Positions 17,731-28,032 of a DNA stretch of 64,000 nucleotides are shown one piece after another (positions within the stretch are counted from its first letter, which is position 1; every line of letters begins with the position of its first letter). Location: positions 3,537,501 to 3,601,500 of the forward strand of contig NZ_JAPDFL010000001.1 in the NCBI RefSeq assembly GCF_025949695.1. Reading direction: 5' to 3'. The position numbers and the translations under genes are program-made. The DNA comes from Pararhodobacter zhoushanensis. Lineage in GTDB: Bacteria > Pseudomonadota > Alphaproteobacteria > Rhodobacterales > Rhodobacteraceae. The notes under the pieces are model-generated. The model did not search any database. It saw nothing but the letters and a program-made list of their open reading frames with translations, and was not told where the DNA came from.

Positions 17731-17832
17731 TTCTTTGCTCTCTAAATATCCCGGGGGGCGGGCCGGAACGGCCCGGTGGGGGGCAGCGCCCCCCGCGCGG
17801 CGCGAGCCCCCTCGATGGGGGCGAGCGCCGCC
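17731..17832 (+). repeat. AAATATCC hairpin element, copy 3
   Basis: TTTGCTCTCTAAATATCCC at the left, then hairpins CGGGCC-GGAAC-GGCCCG type, GGGGGG-CAGCG-CCCCCC type and the 38-base block 17794-17831 identical to 2493-2530. The hairpins touch the 3' end of glnE, which runs leftwards to 17834, so in the glnE message they come right after the stop codon. Confidence 0.78.
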
Positions 17833-17833
17833 G

Positions 17834-20611
17834 CTACCTCTCCAGCACCGCGTCGATCACCCCCGAGGCCGCCACCGTCGCCGCCCCCAGCCGCTCCAGC
17901 AGCGCCTTGATCGTCGCCGACCCCGTCTCGCGCAGCAGGAAGCCACAGGCCCCTTCGCCCAGCGCCTCGGGATCGGTGATGCGTTCCGCCAGCAGCCGCA
18001 GGCAGCATTGTACGCGCCAGAGCAGTCGGTAGCCCGCCAGCAACGCCTCCGCCGCGTCACCCGCGATCAGCCCCGCGCGTTTGCCCGCCGCGATCTGCGC
18101 TTCGACCCGCCGCGCCGGGGACGCCGCCTGCAGGGCCAGCATCTGCGCCAGCAGCTCGATATCCTGCAACCGTCCCGGCCCGTCCTTGGCCTCCAGCGCG
18201 CCCTGCCCGGGCTTGGCGGCTTTCAGCCGTCCGCGCATGTCGGCGACGTCCCTGGCCACGTCCGCGCCACCCGCCTTCTGCGCCAGCAGCTCGACGCGGA
18301 AGGCTTCAACCTCGTCGGCCAGGTCACTCGACCCCGCCACCCGCCGAGCGCGGGTCAGGGCGAGGTGTTCCCAGGTCCAGGCCTCGGTCTGCTGATAGCT
18401 CTTGAATGCCTCCAGCGAGGTCGCCACCGGCCCCTGCCGCCCCGAGGGCCGCAGCCGCATGTCCACCTCGTAAAGCTGCCCCTGCGCCATCGGGGCCGAC
18501 AGCGCCGTCACCAGCGCCTGGGTCAGGCGGGCGTAATAGGGTCGTGCCGCCAGCGGACGCGGGCCGTCCGAGGTTTCCTGCCCCGCCGCGTCATAGATCA
18601 CGATCAGGTCCAGATCCGACGCCGCATTCAGCCGCCCCGCCCCCAGTGATCCCATCCCCAGCACCACCGCCCCGCGCCCCGGCTTGGGCCCGTGTTTGCG
18701 GGCGAAATCAGCGGTGACGGCGGGCCAGACGGCGGCGATCACCGCATCGGCCAGCGCGGCGTATTGCCCGCCCGCCTCGGCGGCGTCGATCAGGCCGCGC
18801 AGGTGATGCACCCCGATGCGGAAATGCCATTCCTTCATCCAGACCCGCGCCGCATCAAGCTTGCGCTCATAATCCCCCGCAGCCTCAAGCTTGGTGGTCA
18901 GATCCGCCGTCAGCGCCGCCGCTCCCGGCCAGTCGGCAAAGAACCCGCCGCCGATCACCGCGTCGAACACCCCCGCGTTGCGTGCCAGATACTGGCCCAG
19001 CACCGACGAGGTGGTCAGGATGTCGATCAGCAGGTCAATCAGCGTCGGATTGGCCTCGAACAGCGAAAACAGCTGCACCCCGGCGGGCAGGCCTGACAGG
19101 AAATGGTCAAAGCCGACGATCGCCTCGTCCGGCGTGGCCGAGCGCAAGAGCCGCGTGAGGATATCAGGCTCAAGCCGGGTGAAGATCTCCTGTGCACGGG
19201 CCGAGCGCAGGGCGGGATACGAGCGCCAGCCGCGCACGATGTTGCGCTGCTGATCGCTGAGTTCGGGGCGCGGCGTGGCCTCGCCGGGTTGGAAGAAGTC
19301 CTCGGTCAGCGCCGCGACCCGTTCCAGCCGCCCGCGCAAACCGCGCAGATAGGCATCGGTGTCGCCCTCGCCCTCGAACCGGGCAATGCGGTCCCAGTTT
19401 TCGCGGGTATTGGGCAGGATCTGCGTCTGCGTGTCGTGGACCATTTGCAGCCGGTGCTCCAGCTGCCGGTGATCGCGGTAGAGCGCCGTCAACTCCTGCG
19501 CGACGCTTTCGGGCACCCAGCCCTTGGCCGCCAGCGCCGCCAGCCCGCCCACCGTATCGCGGCGGCGCAGGTCGGTGTCACGGCCCCCGGCGATCAGCTG
19601 GCGGGTCTGGGTGAAGAACTCGATCTCGCGGATGCCGCCCTGCCCCAACTTCAGGTTATGCCCATCGAGCACCAGCGCGCCCGCCAGCCCCTTGTGTTCG
19701 CGGATACGGCGGATCATCTCATGCGCGTCCTGAATCGACGCAAAATCCAGATGCCGCCGCCAGACGAAGGGTCGCAGCACCTCCTGAAATTTCTCGCCCG
19801 CCATCAGGTCGCCCGCGCAGGGCCGCGCCTTGATCCACGCCGCACGTTCCCACGTCCGCCCGAGGCTCTCGTAATACCGCTCGGCCGCTTCCATCGAGAT
19901 GCACACCGGCGTCACGCTGGCATCGGGCCGCAGGCGCAGATCGGTGCGGAACACATAGCCTTCGCCCGTCGGGTCGTTGAGCATCGCCGCCATCTTGCGC
20001 GTGGCGCGGATGAAGGCCTGACGCGCCTCGACCCACGTATCAGGCTCAAAGCGGCTCTCGTCAAAGAGGCAGATCAGGTCGATGTCGGACGAGTAGTTCA
20101 ACTCGCCCGCACCCATCTTGCCCATGGCGAAGACCACCATGCCCGCGCCGTTTTCCTCATCCCCCGGTTCGGCACCGGGGATCTTGCCGCGGCGGATCTC
20201 CTCGGCCAGATGCGTGGCCAGCGCGCGCTGCACGGCGGTATCGGCAAGGCGGGTGAGCGCACCGGTAACCTGTTCCAGCGACCACACGCCGCCCAGATCG
20301 GCCAGCGCCGCCAACAGCCCCACCCGCCGTTTGGCGCGGCGCAGGGCCGAGCCGGTCGCAGCGGGCCCATCCGGGGTCAGCGCACCCAGCACGCCGTCCA
20401 GCGCCGCCTCGGGCGACGTGGCGAGCGCCGCGCGCAGCCAGTCCTGTTCCTGCCCCATGATCTGCTTGAGAAACGGGCTGCACCCCGCCGCGCCCGCCAG
20501 CAGGCCGCGCAGCTCGGGCGCAAGATCGGCGAAGCTTTCGGCGATGTCACGCCCGGCGGCGGGATCGAAGGGCAAGGGCGAGCGGGTGAGTCGGTGCGCG
20601 AAATCATTCAT
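17834..20611 (-). CDS. glnE: Glutamine synthetase adenylyltransferase/deadenylase
   Basis: Bifunctional enzyme that adenylylates and deadenylylates glutamine synthetase in response to PII, so it is central to nitrogen control. About 925 aa, two nucleotidyltransferase domains: the first with GELNYSSDIDLICLFD, the second with RLNAASDLDLIVIYD, each followed by a helical regulatory region. Start ATG 20611 gives MNDFAHRLTRSPLPFD, as in relatives; ATG 20626 five codons upstream is possible. No good ribosome site is seen for either. The gene is alone. A structured repeat follows its stop at once. Confidence 0.95.
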   Translation of the reverse strand: MNDFAHRLTRSPLPFDPAAGRDIAESFADLAPELRGLLAGAAGCSPFLKQIMGQEQDWLRAALATSPEAALDGVLGALTPDGPAATGSALRRAKRRVGLLAALADLGGVWSLEQVTGALTRLADTAVQRALATHLAEEIRRGKIPGAEPGDEENGAGMVVFAMGKMGAGELNYSSDIDLICLFDESRFEPDTWVEARQAFIRATRKMAAMLNDPTGEGYVFRTDLRLRPDASVTPVCISMEAAERYYESLGRTWERAAWIKARPCAGDLMAGEKFQEVLRPFVWRRHLDFASIQDAHEMIRRIREHKGLAGALVLDGHNLKLGQGGIREIEFFTQTRQLIAGGRDTDLRRRDTVGGLAALAAKGWVPESVAQELTALYRDHRQLEHRLQMVHDTQTQILPNTRENWDRIARFEGEGDTDAYLRGLRGRLERVAALTEDFFQPGEATPRPELSDQQRNIVRGWRSYPALRSARAQEIFTRLEPDILTRLLRSATPDEAIVGFDHFLSGLPAGVQLFSLFEANPTLIDLLIDILTTSSVLGQYLARNAGVFDAVIGGGFFADWPGAAALTADLTTKLEAAGDYERKLDAARVWMKEWHFRIGVHHLRGLIDAAEAGGQYAALADAVIAAVWPAVTADFARKHGPKPGRGAVVLGMGSLGAGRLNAASDLDLIVIYDAAGQETSDGPRPLAARPYYARLTQALVTALSAPMAQGQLYEVDMRLRPSGRQGPVATSLEAFKSYQQTEAWTWEHLALTRARRVAGSSDLADEVEAFRVELLAQKAGGADVARDVADMRGRLKAAKPGQGALEAKDGPGRLQDIELLAQMLALQAASPARRVEAQIAAGKRAGLIAGDAAEALLAGYRLLWRVQCCLRLLAERITDPEALGEGACGFLLRETGSATIKALLERLGAATVAASGVIDAVLER

Positions 20612-20655
20612 AGGGTGATTAGCCATCGGGCAGCGGCTGAGGTCAACGCCAGCCC

Positions 20656-21594
20656 TCAGGCCAGCACGGCATCTTCGCCGTCGCTCTGCCACCGGGCCTG
20701 CCGCGCAAGACCCTGCGCCACCACGACAAACCCGTGGATCGCCGCCCCCCGGTCCCGGCGCAGCACCGCGTCGCTGATCTGCACCGCCGTAAACCCCGCC
20801 GCCGCCAGCACGCCCTCGACGTAGTCCCGCGAATGGGCAAAGCGGCGGCTTTCGCGCAGGGTCAGCGGCGCCTCGCCCGCCTCAACCGTAAAGGCCAACA
20901 CGCCCTCAGGCGTCAGCGACCCGGCGCACCACGCGACGATCCGCTCCAGCGCGCCAAGGTAGACGAAAACATCGGCTGCAAGGATCAGATCATACTGCGC
21001 GCCCAGTTCCAGCTCGGCCAGATCGGCCTTGTCCAGCTGGTCATAGACCCCCTTCGCCTGCGCCTGCGCCAGCATCGCCGCCGACAGATCGCAGCCCTCC
21101 AGCCAGCCGACAGCACCGCGAAACGCCTCACCGGCCAGCCCGGTGCCACAGCCCAGATCCATCGCGCGGGCAAAATGCCGCCCGCTGAGCGCGGCCTGCA
21201 GCAGATCGGGCGCGCGGTAGTCCAGTTTCTCCACCAGCGCGGTGTCGAACTTGGCGGCGTATTGGTCGAACAGCGTCTCGACAAAGGCGGCGGGCAGCGT
21301 CTCGATCACCGGCACCCGGCGCGCCAGATCGCGCTTGATCCCCGCGCCCAGCCGGTCGGCCGGGTCCAGCGCCAAGGCCCGCTCCCATGCGGTAGAAGCG
21401 GCATCAAGCGCGCCCGCTCCCTCGTGCCACTCGCCCAGACGGAACCAGCCCGCGGCCCAGTCGGGCACCCGCTCCAACGCCTCGGTCAACAGCTCGATCG
21501 CCGCCGCCAGATCACCCGCCGCCGCCAGCCCTTCGGCAAAGGCAAACCGCCGATCCACGATCAGGTCGCCCGAGGACGCGCCCCACGCTGCCAT
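20656..21594 (-). CDS. TPR-containing SAM-dependent methyltransferase
   Basis: 312 aa. The N-terminal 90 residues form one or two tetratricopeptide-like repeats (AAIELLTEALERVPDWAAGWF, then ALDAASTAWERALALDP). A class I methyltransferase domain follows with motif I MDLGCGTGLAGEAF and LILAADVFVYLG as motif III/IV region. This arrangement is common in alphaproteobacteria and the target is unknown. ATG 21594 is used; the frame is open far upstream but has no start with context. It lies 44 bases upstream of glnE on the same strand, and is divergent from the serine hydrolase gene. Confidence 0.85.
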   Translation of the reverse strand: MAAWGASSGDLIVDRRFAFAEGLAAAGDLAAAIELLTEALERVPDWAAGWFRLGEWHEGAGALDAASTAWERALALDPADRLGAGIKRDLARRVPVIETLPAAFVETLFDQYAAKFDTALVEKLDYRAPDLLQAALSGRHFARAMDLGCGTGLAGEAFRGAVGWLEGCDLSAAMLAQAQAKGVYDQLDKADLAELELGAQYDLILAADVFVYLGALERIVAWCAGSLTPEGVLAFTVEAGEAPLTLRESRRFAHSRDYVEGVLAAAGFTAVQISDAVLRRDRGAAIHGFVVVAQGLARQARWQSDGEDAVLA

Positions 21595-21798
21595 TCTCAC
21601 GCTTTCAAAGGGGATCGGCCGTTGGCCAGCTGGCCGCACGACGGACCCGAGCACAGCGCCCGGCCCGTCAGGCCCGCGTTGCAAGCGCTGCGATACGGCG
21701 GCGCAAGGCCAGCCGTCAAGAGGGATCGCAGGCTTTGCCGCCTCGTCACGCTTGTCTTGACGCGCGCGCGTGTCACAGTGGCAGCGGGAGGAGCGATC

Positions 21799-22976
21799 AT
21801 GCGCAAATTTTTCAAGAGATTGGGCTGGGTGCTGCTGGCGCTCATAGTGCTGGCCGCCGCTGTGGGCTTCTGGAAGCGCGAGGATCTGACGCGGCTGATG
21901 GCGGTCAATTCGCTGTTCGCCGAGGACCGCATCGTGCAGAATTTCTCGCATATGGACACGCTGTTCCACAGCGCCCCCATGCAGGGCGGCACGCCCTCGG
22001 TCCTGCCGCAGGGCACGCAAGCGCAGATGCCCGAGGGGTTCGATGCGTGGCAAGAGGCGCGCCATGTGACCGCCACGGTGGTCTTGCACGATGGCGCGCT
22101 GGTGTATGAGAATTACCGTCTCGGCACCGAGCCGCAGGATCTGCGCGTCTCGTGGTCGGTGGCGAAAAGTGCGCTGTCGTTGCTGCTGGGCACGCTGGTC
22201 GCCGATGGCACGATCCCCGATCTGGACGCCCCGGTGACGCAATACGCGCCCGAACTGCGCGGCTCGGCCTATGAGAGCGCCAGCATCCGCAACGTGCTGA
22301 ACATGGCCTCGGGCGTGGCGTTCAACGAGGACTATCTCGACTTCTGGTCCGACATCAACCGCATGGGCCGGGTGCTGGCACTGGGCGGCTCGATGGACGG
22401 GTTCTCGGCCGGGCAGACCGGGCGCATCGCCCCGCCGGGCACCGAATGGCATTATGTGTCGATTGATACGCATGTGATCAGCATGGTGATCCGCGGGGCC
22501 ACGGGCCGCTCGATCCCCGATCTGATGCAGGAACGCCTGTTCATCCCGCTGGGGCTGGAACGCGCGCCTTATTACGTGACCGACGGCCACGGCGTCGCCT
22601 TTGTGCTGGGCGGGCTGAACCTGACGACGCGCGACTATGCGCGGCTGGGTCAGCTGGTCGAGCAGGGTGGCGTCTGGCAGGGCCGCCAGATCATCCCCGC
22701 CGATTGGGTTGCCGTGTCCACCGCCGCCAGCGCGCCGGGCGATGTCGGCTATGGCTATCAGTGGTGGATCCCCCCGCGGCTGCGCCGGGTGAGGTCTACG
22801 CGCGCGGCGTCTATGGTCAGTTCATCTGGATCGACCGCGACCGCGATGTGGTGATCGCCGTGAACAGTGCCGACCGCGCGTTCCGCGAACCGGGGGTCAT
22901 GGACGCCAACATCGCCATGCTCCGCGCCATTGCCGACAGTCTTTCACCGCAGGCCACACCCCAGCCCGAGGAATAG
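21799..22976 (+). CDS. Beta-lactamase-family serine hydrolase, with one-base frameshift
   Basis: Membrane-anchored hydrolase of the class C beta-lactamase/6-aminohexanoate-dimer hydrolase fold. An N-terminal helix (residues 8-26) is followed by the catalytic Ser-x-x-Lys in SWSVAKSALS and a Tyr-x-Ser in HYVSIDTHV. After GYGYQWWIPP the frame is lost; the rest (AAAPGEVYARGVYGQFIWIDRD..., to PQPEE) continues in another frame. The break is in the six-C run 22770-22775; seven would restore 392 aa. GGGAGGAG lies at 21786-21793, ideal for ATG 21799. Substrate unknown. Confidence 0.85.
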
Positions 22977-23095
22977 CCAATGTCCGGCATGCCCCCGGTG
23001 GCCCACACGGCATGCCTAAGGGCATGTGATCTGGGGCGGGCTTTCGATCTGTGCTAGGCTGCGCGCCAAAGCCCGCAACGGCAAAAGGAGACACC

Positions 23096-23479
23096 ATGCC
23101 CGACGCTTCACTCAACGTGCTGGGCGGAGCGCTGGAAGCCTGCTCACTGGACCCGGTGACCGGCTTCTATCGCAACGGCTGCTGCGACACCGGCGACGAG
23201 GATACCGGTCGTCACACCGTCTGCGCCGAGATGACGGCCGAGTTTCTGGCCTTCTCCAAGTACCTCGGCAATGACCTGAGCACCCCGCGCCCCGAATACG
23301 GCTTTGCCGGGCTCAAGCCCGGCGACCAGTGGTGCTTGTGCGCCGCGCGCTTCCTGCAGGCCCATGACGAAGGTGCCGCCCCGCGTGTCCGCCTGCGCGC
23401 CACCCACCTTGCCACGCTGGCCATCGTCCCGCTGGACGTGCTGCAAAGCTGCGCCGTGGATGAGGGCAGCGGCCTGTGA
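23096..23479 (+). CDS. DUF2237 family protein
   Basis: 127-aa Cys-rich protein that matches DUF2237 along its whole length: NVLGGALEACSLDP, GFYRNGCCDTG, HTVCAEMT, FLAFSKYLGNDLSTPRPEYGF and GDQWCLCAARF. The conserved Cys residues (six in all) suggest metal binding, but no function is established. AAAAGGAGA lies just before ATG 23096. The next gene, a truncated haemoglobin, starts 46 bases on and may share the transcript. Confidence 0.9.
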   Translation: MPDASLNVLGGALEACSLDPVTGFYRNGCCDTGDEDTGRHTVCAEMTAEFLAFSKYLGNDLSTPRPEYGFAGLKPGDQWCLCAARFLQAHDEGAAPRVRLRATHLATLAIVPLDVLQSCAVDEGSGL

Positions 23480-23525
23480 CCATGTGTCTCTTGCACCAAC
23501 GCAGGGCGCGGCGCAGATACCGTGC

Positions 23526-23920
23526 ATGATACCGCCCCGTTTCGACATCACCCCTGAACAGATCGACGCCGTCGTCGCCGAGTTCTACGCGCTCATCCGC
23601 CAGCATCCGGGCCTTGGGCCGGTCTTTGCCGCCCATGTCACCGACTGGCCCGCGCATGAGGCCAGGATCGCCGGCTTCTGGCGCAACGCGATCCTGTTTG
23701 AGCGCAGCTATGACGGCAATCCGATGCTGGTGCACAAGGCCGCCGGCAACGTCCGGCCCGGCATGTTCTCCCCCTGGCTCGGCCTGTTCGAACTGGCGCT
23801 CAACCGCCAGCTCCCCCCGACATCGCCAAGGCCTGGCTCACGCTGGCCGAACGCATCGGCACCAGCCTGCGCGCCGGTCTGGTCGAGCGCCACAACGACG
23901 GCCCGCCGATCCTGCGCTGA
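23526..23920 (+). CDS. Group III truncated haemoglobin, with one-base frameshift
   Basis: Small 2-on-2 globin, 131 aa when corrected, that binds haem and probably O2 or NO. The N-terminal ITPEQIDAVVAEFYALIRQHPGLG..F and the haem-proximal HKAAGNVRPGMFSPWLGLF are typical of the TrHb3 group. The frame changes at the six-C run 23813-23818: after ALNRQLPP the normal end (DIAKAWLTLAERIG...GPPILR) lies in another frame. A seventh C joins them. ATG 23526 has no clear ribosome site, which would fit coupling to the DUF2237 gene. Confidence 0.85.
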
Positions 23921-23950
23921 CATAAAAAAGGGCACCGAACGGCGCCTCTT

Positions 23951-24050
23951 CTTTGCTCTGAAAATATCCCGGGGGCGGGCCTGCAAGGCCCGGCGGGGGC
24001 AGCGCCCCCGAGCGGGCCGAGGGGCTCGATGCCCCCGAGGCCCGCCACCG
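23951..24050 (+). repeat. AAATATCC hairpin element, copy 4
   Basis: CTTTGCTCTGAAAATATCCCGGGGGCGGG, then hairpins GGGCCTGCAAGGCCC type, GGGGGCAGCGCCCCC type and a long GCGGGCC...GGCCCGC type arm pair around 24012-24047. The hairpins lie against the 3' end of trpB (24057, minus strand). It accounts for most of the gap between the globin and trpB genes. Confidence 0.78.
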
Positions 24051-24056
24051 CCAGCC

Positions 24057-25289
24057 TCAGACCTTCATCTCAAAGCCCAGATGCTTGGCCACGGTGAAGA
24101 TGTCCTTGTCGCCGCGCCCCGAGAGGTTCACCACGATGATGTGGTCCTTGGGCAGACCCGGTGCGATCTTGGCGACATGGGCCATCGCATGCGCGCTTTC
24201 CAGCGCCGGGATGATGCCCTCGGTCCGGCACAGCTGCTGGAAGGCTTCCAGCGCCTCGTCATCGGTGATCGAGACATATTCGGCCCGGCCGATGTCGTGC
24301 AGCCATGAATGTTCCGGCCCGATGCCGGGATAATCCAGACCCGCCGAAATCGAGTGTCCCTCAAGGATCTGGCCGTCCGCGTCCTGCAGCAGATACGTCC
24401 GGTTGCCGTGCAGCACGCCGGGGCGTCCGCCGGTCAGCGAGGCGCAATGCTCCATGCGGTCGTCGACGCCGTGGCCCCCGGCCTCGACCCCGATGATGCG
24501 CACCGATTCGTCATCGAGGAACGGGTGGAACAGCCCCATCGCGTTCGAGCCACCGCCAACACAGGCGACGATGGTGTCGGGCAGACGGCCGACGCCTTCC
24601 TGCTCTTCCAGCTGCCAGCGGGTTTCCTTGCCGATGATCGACTGGAAATCGCGCACCATCGCCGGATAGGGGTGCGGACCGGCCACGGTGCCGATGCAAT
24701 AGAACGTGTCGCGCACGTTGGTCACCCAATCGCGCAGCGCATCGTTCATCGCGTCTTTCAGCGTACCGCGACCGCTGGTGACGGGAATCACCTCGGCCCC
24801 CAGCAGGCGCATGCGGAACACGTTGGGGGCCTGACGTTCGGCGTCGGTAGCGCCCATGTAGACGATGCACTTCAGCCCGAACTTGGCGCAGACGGTGGCC
24901 GTGGCCACGCCGTGCTGGCCCGCGCCGGTTTCGGCGATGATCCGGGTCTTGCCCATGCGGCGTGCCAGAATGATCTGGCCCAGCACGTTGTTGATCTTGT
25001 GGGCGCCGGTGTGGTTCAGCTCTTCGCGCTTGAGGTAAACCTTGGCCCCGCCCAGCTCATCCGTCAGGCGCTGCGCCAGATACAGCGGCGAGGGGCGGCC
25101 CACATAGTTTTTCCACAGATCGTCCATCTCGGCCCAGAATGTCGGGTCGGTCTTGGCGAACTCGTAGCGTTCCTCAAGTTCAAGGATCAGCGGCATCAGC
25201 GTTTCCGAGACGAAACGTCCACCAAAGATACCGAACCGCCCCGCATCATCGGGGCCGCTCATGAAGGAATTTTTCAGGTCATCAGGCAT
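24057..25289 (-). CDS. trpB: Tryptophan synthase beta subunit
   Basis: PLP enzyme that joins indole and serine, working with TrpA. 410 aa, complete: Lys98 in GAHKINN binds PLP, GGGSNA holds its phosphate, and the ends match the family. ATG 25289 is preceded by GAGGGGGA. trpF, usually next to trpB in related genomes, is here 2.1 kb upstream on the same strand with three other genes between. A hairpin element lies directly after the stop. Confidence 0.97.
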   Translation of the reverse strand: MPDDLKNSFMSGPDDAGRFGIFGGRFVSETLMPLILELEERYEFAKTDPTFWAEMDDLWKNYVGRPSPLYLAQRLTDELGGAKVYLKREELNHTGAHKINNVLGQIILARRMGKTRIIAETGAGQHGVATATVCAKFGLKCIVYMGATDAERQAPNVFRMRLLGAEVIPVTSGRGTLKDAMNDALRDWVTNVRDTFYCIGTVAGPHPYPAMVRDFQSIIGKETRWQLEEQEGVGRLPDTIVACVGGGSNAMGLFHPFLDDESVRIIGVEAGGHGVDDRMEHCASLTGGRPGVLHGNRTYLLQDADGQILEGHSISAGLDYPGIGPEHSWLHDIGRAEYVSITDDEALEAFQQLCRTEGIIPALESAHAMAHVAKIAPGLPKDHIIVVNLSGRGDKDIFTVAKHLGFEMKV

Positions 25290-25317
25290 GGGGATCCCCC
25301 TCGTGGCTTGTCTCTGC

Positions 25318-26088
25318 CTACTCTGTTCCGCCTGCCTCCTGCAACATGGCAATGACATCCGCAAAGCGCTCTTCGGGGTCAAAGGCCAGATTACCGGGGT
25401 CATGGGTGCTTTGAGGACGCGCGCCGTTCGCACGGGTCCGCGTCAGGTCGTGACGCAAGCGCGCCAGCGGGGTCAGCCCACCGCTGTCTTGGCCGTTTGG
25501 ATCGGCGCCTGCGTCCAGAACGACGCGCAGCACCGCGACCTGCGCGCTTCGCGCCGCGCGGTGGCACAGGGTTTCCCACCCTTCGGCGTTGGGCCAGCGG
25601 GTCTGCGCTGACAGCCCGTTGTCAAGCAGCCAGGCGAGAACCTGCGGACGCGGCGGACGCATGGCGCGGTCGGCCAGCCGTCGCAGATCTGGCGTCAGAT
25701 CAGCGCCTCCGTCAACCATCGCCTGCAGCACGTCAGGACTGGGGCACGAGCCAAACGCCAGAACAGGCCGTCGGCTGGACCCTGCAAGCGGGCGCACGCC
25801 CGTGCTGTCTGCCTGCGGGGCGGCTGCGCTGACAACGGGGCTGACGTTGGGATCGGCACCGCGCGACAGGGCACGGCGCACGCCCTCGGCATCGCAGGTG
25901 CTGAGCGCGCTGCGCAGCGCGGCGTCCAGCGCGGGCGGGCTGCGTGCCTTCTCGAGGCTGCAATAGGCAACCAACCCGCCCGCCGTCACCCCCACCCCTA
26001 CCAGAACGATCACAACAGATGACAACCGCCGCGACGGGCGTTCCCCTTCAGGGCCTTGCACCGGGCCTTTTTTCCGGTCTTGCGTCAT
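25318..26088 (-). CDS. Membrane-anchored ankyrin-repeat-like protein
   Basis: 256 aa. A short basic cytoplasmic N-terminus, one membrane helix (residues about 24-45), then a periplasmic part with ankyrin-type repeats: [57 protein letters not shown]. The ADPN and TPL signatures are clear but the repeats are degenerate and Pro/Arg-rich between. I know no function; it could be a protein-binding scaffold. ATG 26088 begins MTQDRKKG. It ends 28 bases before the trpB start and may be co-transcribed with it. Confidence 0.7.
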   Translation of the reverse strand: MTQDRKKGPVQGPEGERPSRRLSSVVIVLVGVGVTAGGLVAYCSLEKARSPPALDAALRSALSTCDAEGVRRALSRGADPNVSPVVSAAAPQADSTGVRPLAGSSRRPVLAFGSCPSPDVLQAMVDGGADLTPDLRRLADRAMRPPRPQVLAWLLDNGLSAQTRWPNAEGWETLCHRAARSAQVAVLRVVLDAGADPNGQDSGGLTPLARLRHDLTRTRANGARPQSTHDPGNLAFDPEERFADVIAMLQEAGGTE

Positions 26089-26280
26089 GCGGCCCACGGT
26101 AGCGCCGCGCCGACAGGGTTCAACCCCCGGTCCGGTAACTCTTTTCACCCGCGTGGCACTCTTTTGGCGGATAATCCGCCGTACGCCGGAAAAACTTCAC
26201 AGCTGCGTGAAACTATCTGAACACGCGCGCGTTATCACCTGTAACCCGCGCAAGACGGTCCCCGCACTCTGGAGTCCCTC

Positions 26281-26490
26281 ATGGCCCACCGCCTTCTCGT
26301 CCTCCCCATCATCGCCCTGCTCGCGCAGGGGGCGCTGGCGGCGTCTCCCGCGCGCAGCACGCAGGCCAGCGGCTCGGTCGCCACGGCCTCGATCACCATG
26401 GGCCTTACCGGTACGCTCGTCATGACGCCGCGTGTTCCCGATGCATCGCTTGATGAGGCAGCGAAAGACCGCGCGCTCACGGATCTGTGA
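26281..26490 (+). CDS. Small secreted protein, 69 aa
   Basis: Signal peptide MAHRLLVLPIIALLAQGALA with cleavage after ALAA, then about 48 residues rich in Ser, Ala and Thr with a charged end (LDEAAKDRALTDL). Unrecognised. The ATG is preceded by CTGGAGTCCCTC, with a possible GGAG site eight bases upstream. The frame fits a real secreted peptide, but so short an open frame in high-GC DNA could be chance; the signal peptide is the main support. Confidence 0.55.
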   Translation: MAHRLLVLPIIALLAQGALAASPARSTQASGSVATASITMGLTGTLVMTPRVPDASLDEAAKDRALTDL

Positions 26491-26580
26491 GCGTCGCGTG
26501 TTGAAACCGTAGCGCGCCTCTCCTGTTGGTTTGGCAAGGCACCGGTACTCGGCAGCCAGTCCAGACTGATGAGGTTTCCC

Positions 26581-27358
26581 ATGCGTTTGATCCTGACACT
26601 CTCGACCGCCGCGCTTGTGGCGGGCACTGCCGCCTCTGCGCAGACCGCCATTGGCCTGACAGGCGACAGCACGTTGGTGGTGATCGACACAACAACCGCA
26701 ACGGTGACGGATACCGTCGAGCTGACCTCGGGCCGGCTGCTGGGCATCGACTGGCGGCCCAATACCGAGCAACTGATCGGCGTGACCAATGACTGGCAAG
26801 TGGTCAACATCGACTGGCGCACGGGCAGAGATCAGCACCATCGTCAATGTGAACGAGCGCCTGCCAATCGAAGACGGCGTGCCGGTGATTGTCGAGATCA
26901 ACCCGCAAGCCGATGCCTTGCGCTTCATGTCCGGTACGGTCAACCAGCGTGTCGATCTGACGTCGGGCGCGGTCGAGATGGACGGGCCGCTCAGCTTTGA
27001 CCCGCAGGGAGAGCACAACACCCAGACCCCGATGGTCGTGGGCAGCGCCTATCTCAACAGCGTCGGCCGTCCGACCGAGACGGCGATGTACAACATCGAC
27101 ACCGAGATGAGCGCGCTCTTGATGCAGAGCCCGCCGAATGACGGCACCAATGTTGTGATCGGGATGCTGGGCGAACAGCTGTCGGGGCCTGTCGGCTTTG
27201 ACATTGCAAGTTCGGCCGAGGGGGAAAACACCGCGTGGCTGGCGGCGAATGGCGCGCTCAATGTCGTGGATCTTGAAACCGGGGCCGTCACGCAGTCGTG
27301 GGAACTGCAAGGCGTCGACGGTGAGATCCGCGATCTGGCGATCGTTCCGACGCCCTGA
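26581..27358 (+). CDS. DUF4394-domain secreted protein, with one-base frameshift
   Basis: Signal peptide (MRLILTLSTAALVAGTAASA) and a DUF4394 domain, recognisable from GLTGDSTLVVIDT, SGRLLGIDWRPNTEQLIGV and VVNIDWRTG, a beta-propeller-like repeat family. The first 82 codons and the rest are in different frames. GGCAGAGATC at 26824-26833 where GGCGAGATC would continue the frame (TGEISTIVNVNERLP) implies one extra A at about 26827. Corrected length is 258 aa. Unlike the other broken genes here, this is an insertion and not in a homopolymer. Function unknown; probably periplasmic or extracellular. Confidence 0.8.
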
Positions 27359-27383
27359 CCGTGTGCCGCGAAGCCCGCCCGCG

Positions 27384-28025
27384 TCAGCCCTTCGCGGCTG
27401 CCGTGAAGCGGGCAATCGCGTCGGCGTCCTTGACGCCCGGCGCGCTTTCAACGCCCGACGAGACATCGACCTGCGTCGCCCCGGTGAGCAGTATCGCCTC
27501 GCGCACATTGTCCGGCGTCAGCCCCCCGGCCAGCATCCACGGCACCGGCCAGCGCCGCCCCGCGATCAGGCGCCAGTCAAACGCCAGCCCGTTGCCGCCC
27601 GGCAGCACGGCATCGCGCGGCGGTTTGGCATCGACCAGCAGCATGTCGGCCACGCTGCCATAGGTGGTCAGCGCGTCCAGATCCTCGGGCCCGGCAACCC
27701 CGACCGCCTTCATCACCGGCAACCCGTGACGGGCGCGCAGTTCGGCCACGCGCTCGGGCGATTCTGTGCCGTGCAGTTGCAGGATATCCAGCGGAACCTC
27801 GGCCAGAACAGCATCCAGCAGCGCGTCATCCGGATTGACGAACAGCCCGACACGCGCCAGCCCGACCGGCGACGCCAGCGACAGGTCGCGCGCTTGCGCG
27901 ATGCTCACCGCGCGGGGGGATTTGGGGAAAAACACCAGCCCGCCATAGGCGGCCTGCGCGGCAACCACGGCGTCAATGTCCTGCGGCCGGGTCAGCCCGC
28001 AGATCTTCACTCGGATCGCAGACAT
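27384..28025 (-). CDS. trpF: Phosphoribosylanthranilate isomerase
   Basis: Third step of tryptophan synthesis, an (alpha/beta)8 barrel of 213 aa. Typical VKICGLT with the catalytic Cys near the N-terminus, [22 protein letters not shown]-like block ([12 protein letters not shown]) with the catalytic Asp, and a C-terminal [17 protein letters not shown] 28025 lies seven bases after the lapA-type gene stop, so it is in an operon with that gene and probably ihfB. Confidence 0.96.
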   Translation of the reverse strand: MSAIRVKICGLTRPQDIDAVVAAQAAYGGLVFFPKSPRAVSIAQARDLSLASPVGLARVGLFVNPDDALLDAVLAEVPLDILQLHGTESPERVAELRARHGLPVMKAVGVAGPEDLDALTTYGSVADMLLVDAKPPRDAVLPGGNGLAFDWRLIAGRRWPVPWMLAGGLTPDNVREAILLTGATQVDVSSGVESAPGVKDADAIARFTAAAKG

Positions 28026-28032
28026 CGCGGAC

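Noticed and set aside
19103..20824. Long plus-strand open frame across glnE
   Set aside because: Antisense shadow of glnE, with no motifs, whereas the minus-strand frame has both nucleotidyltransferase domains.
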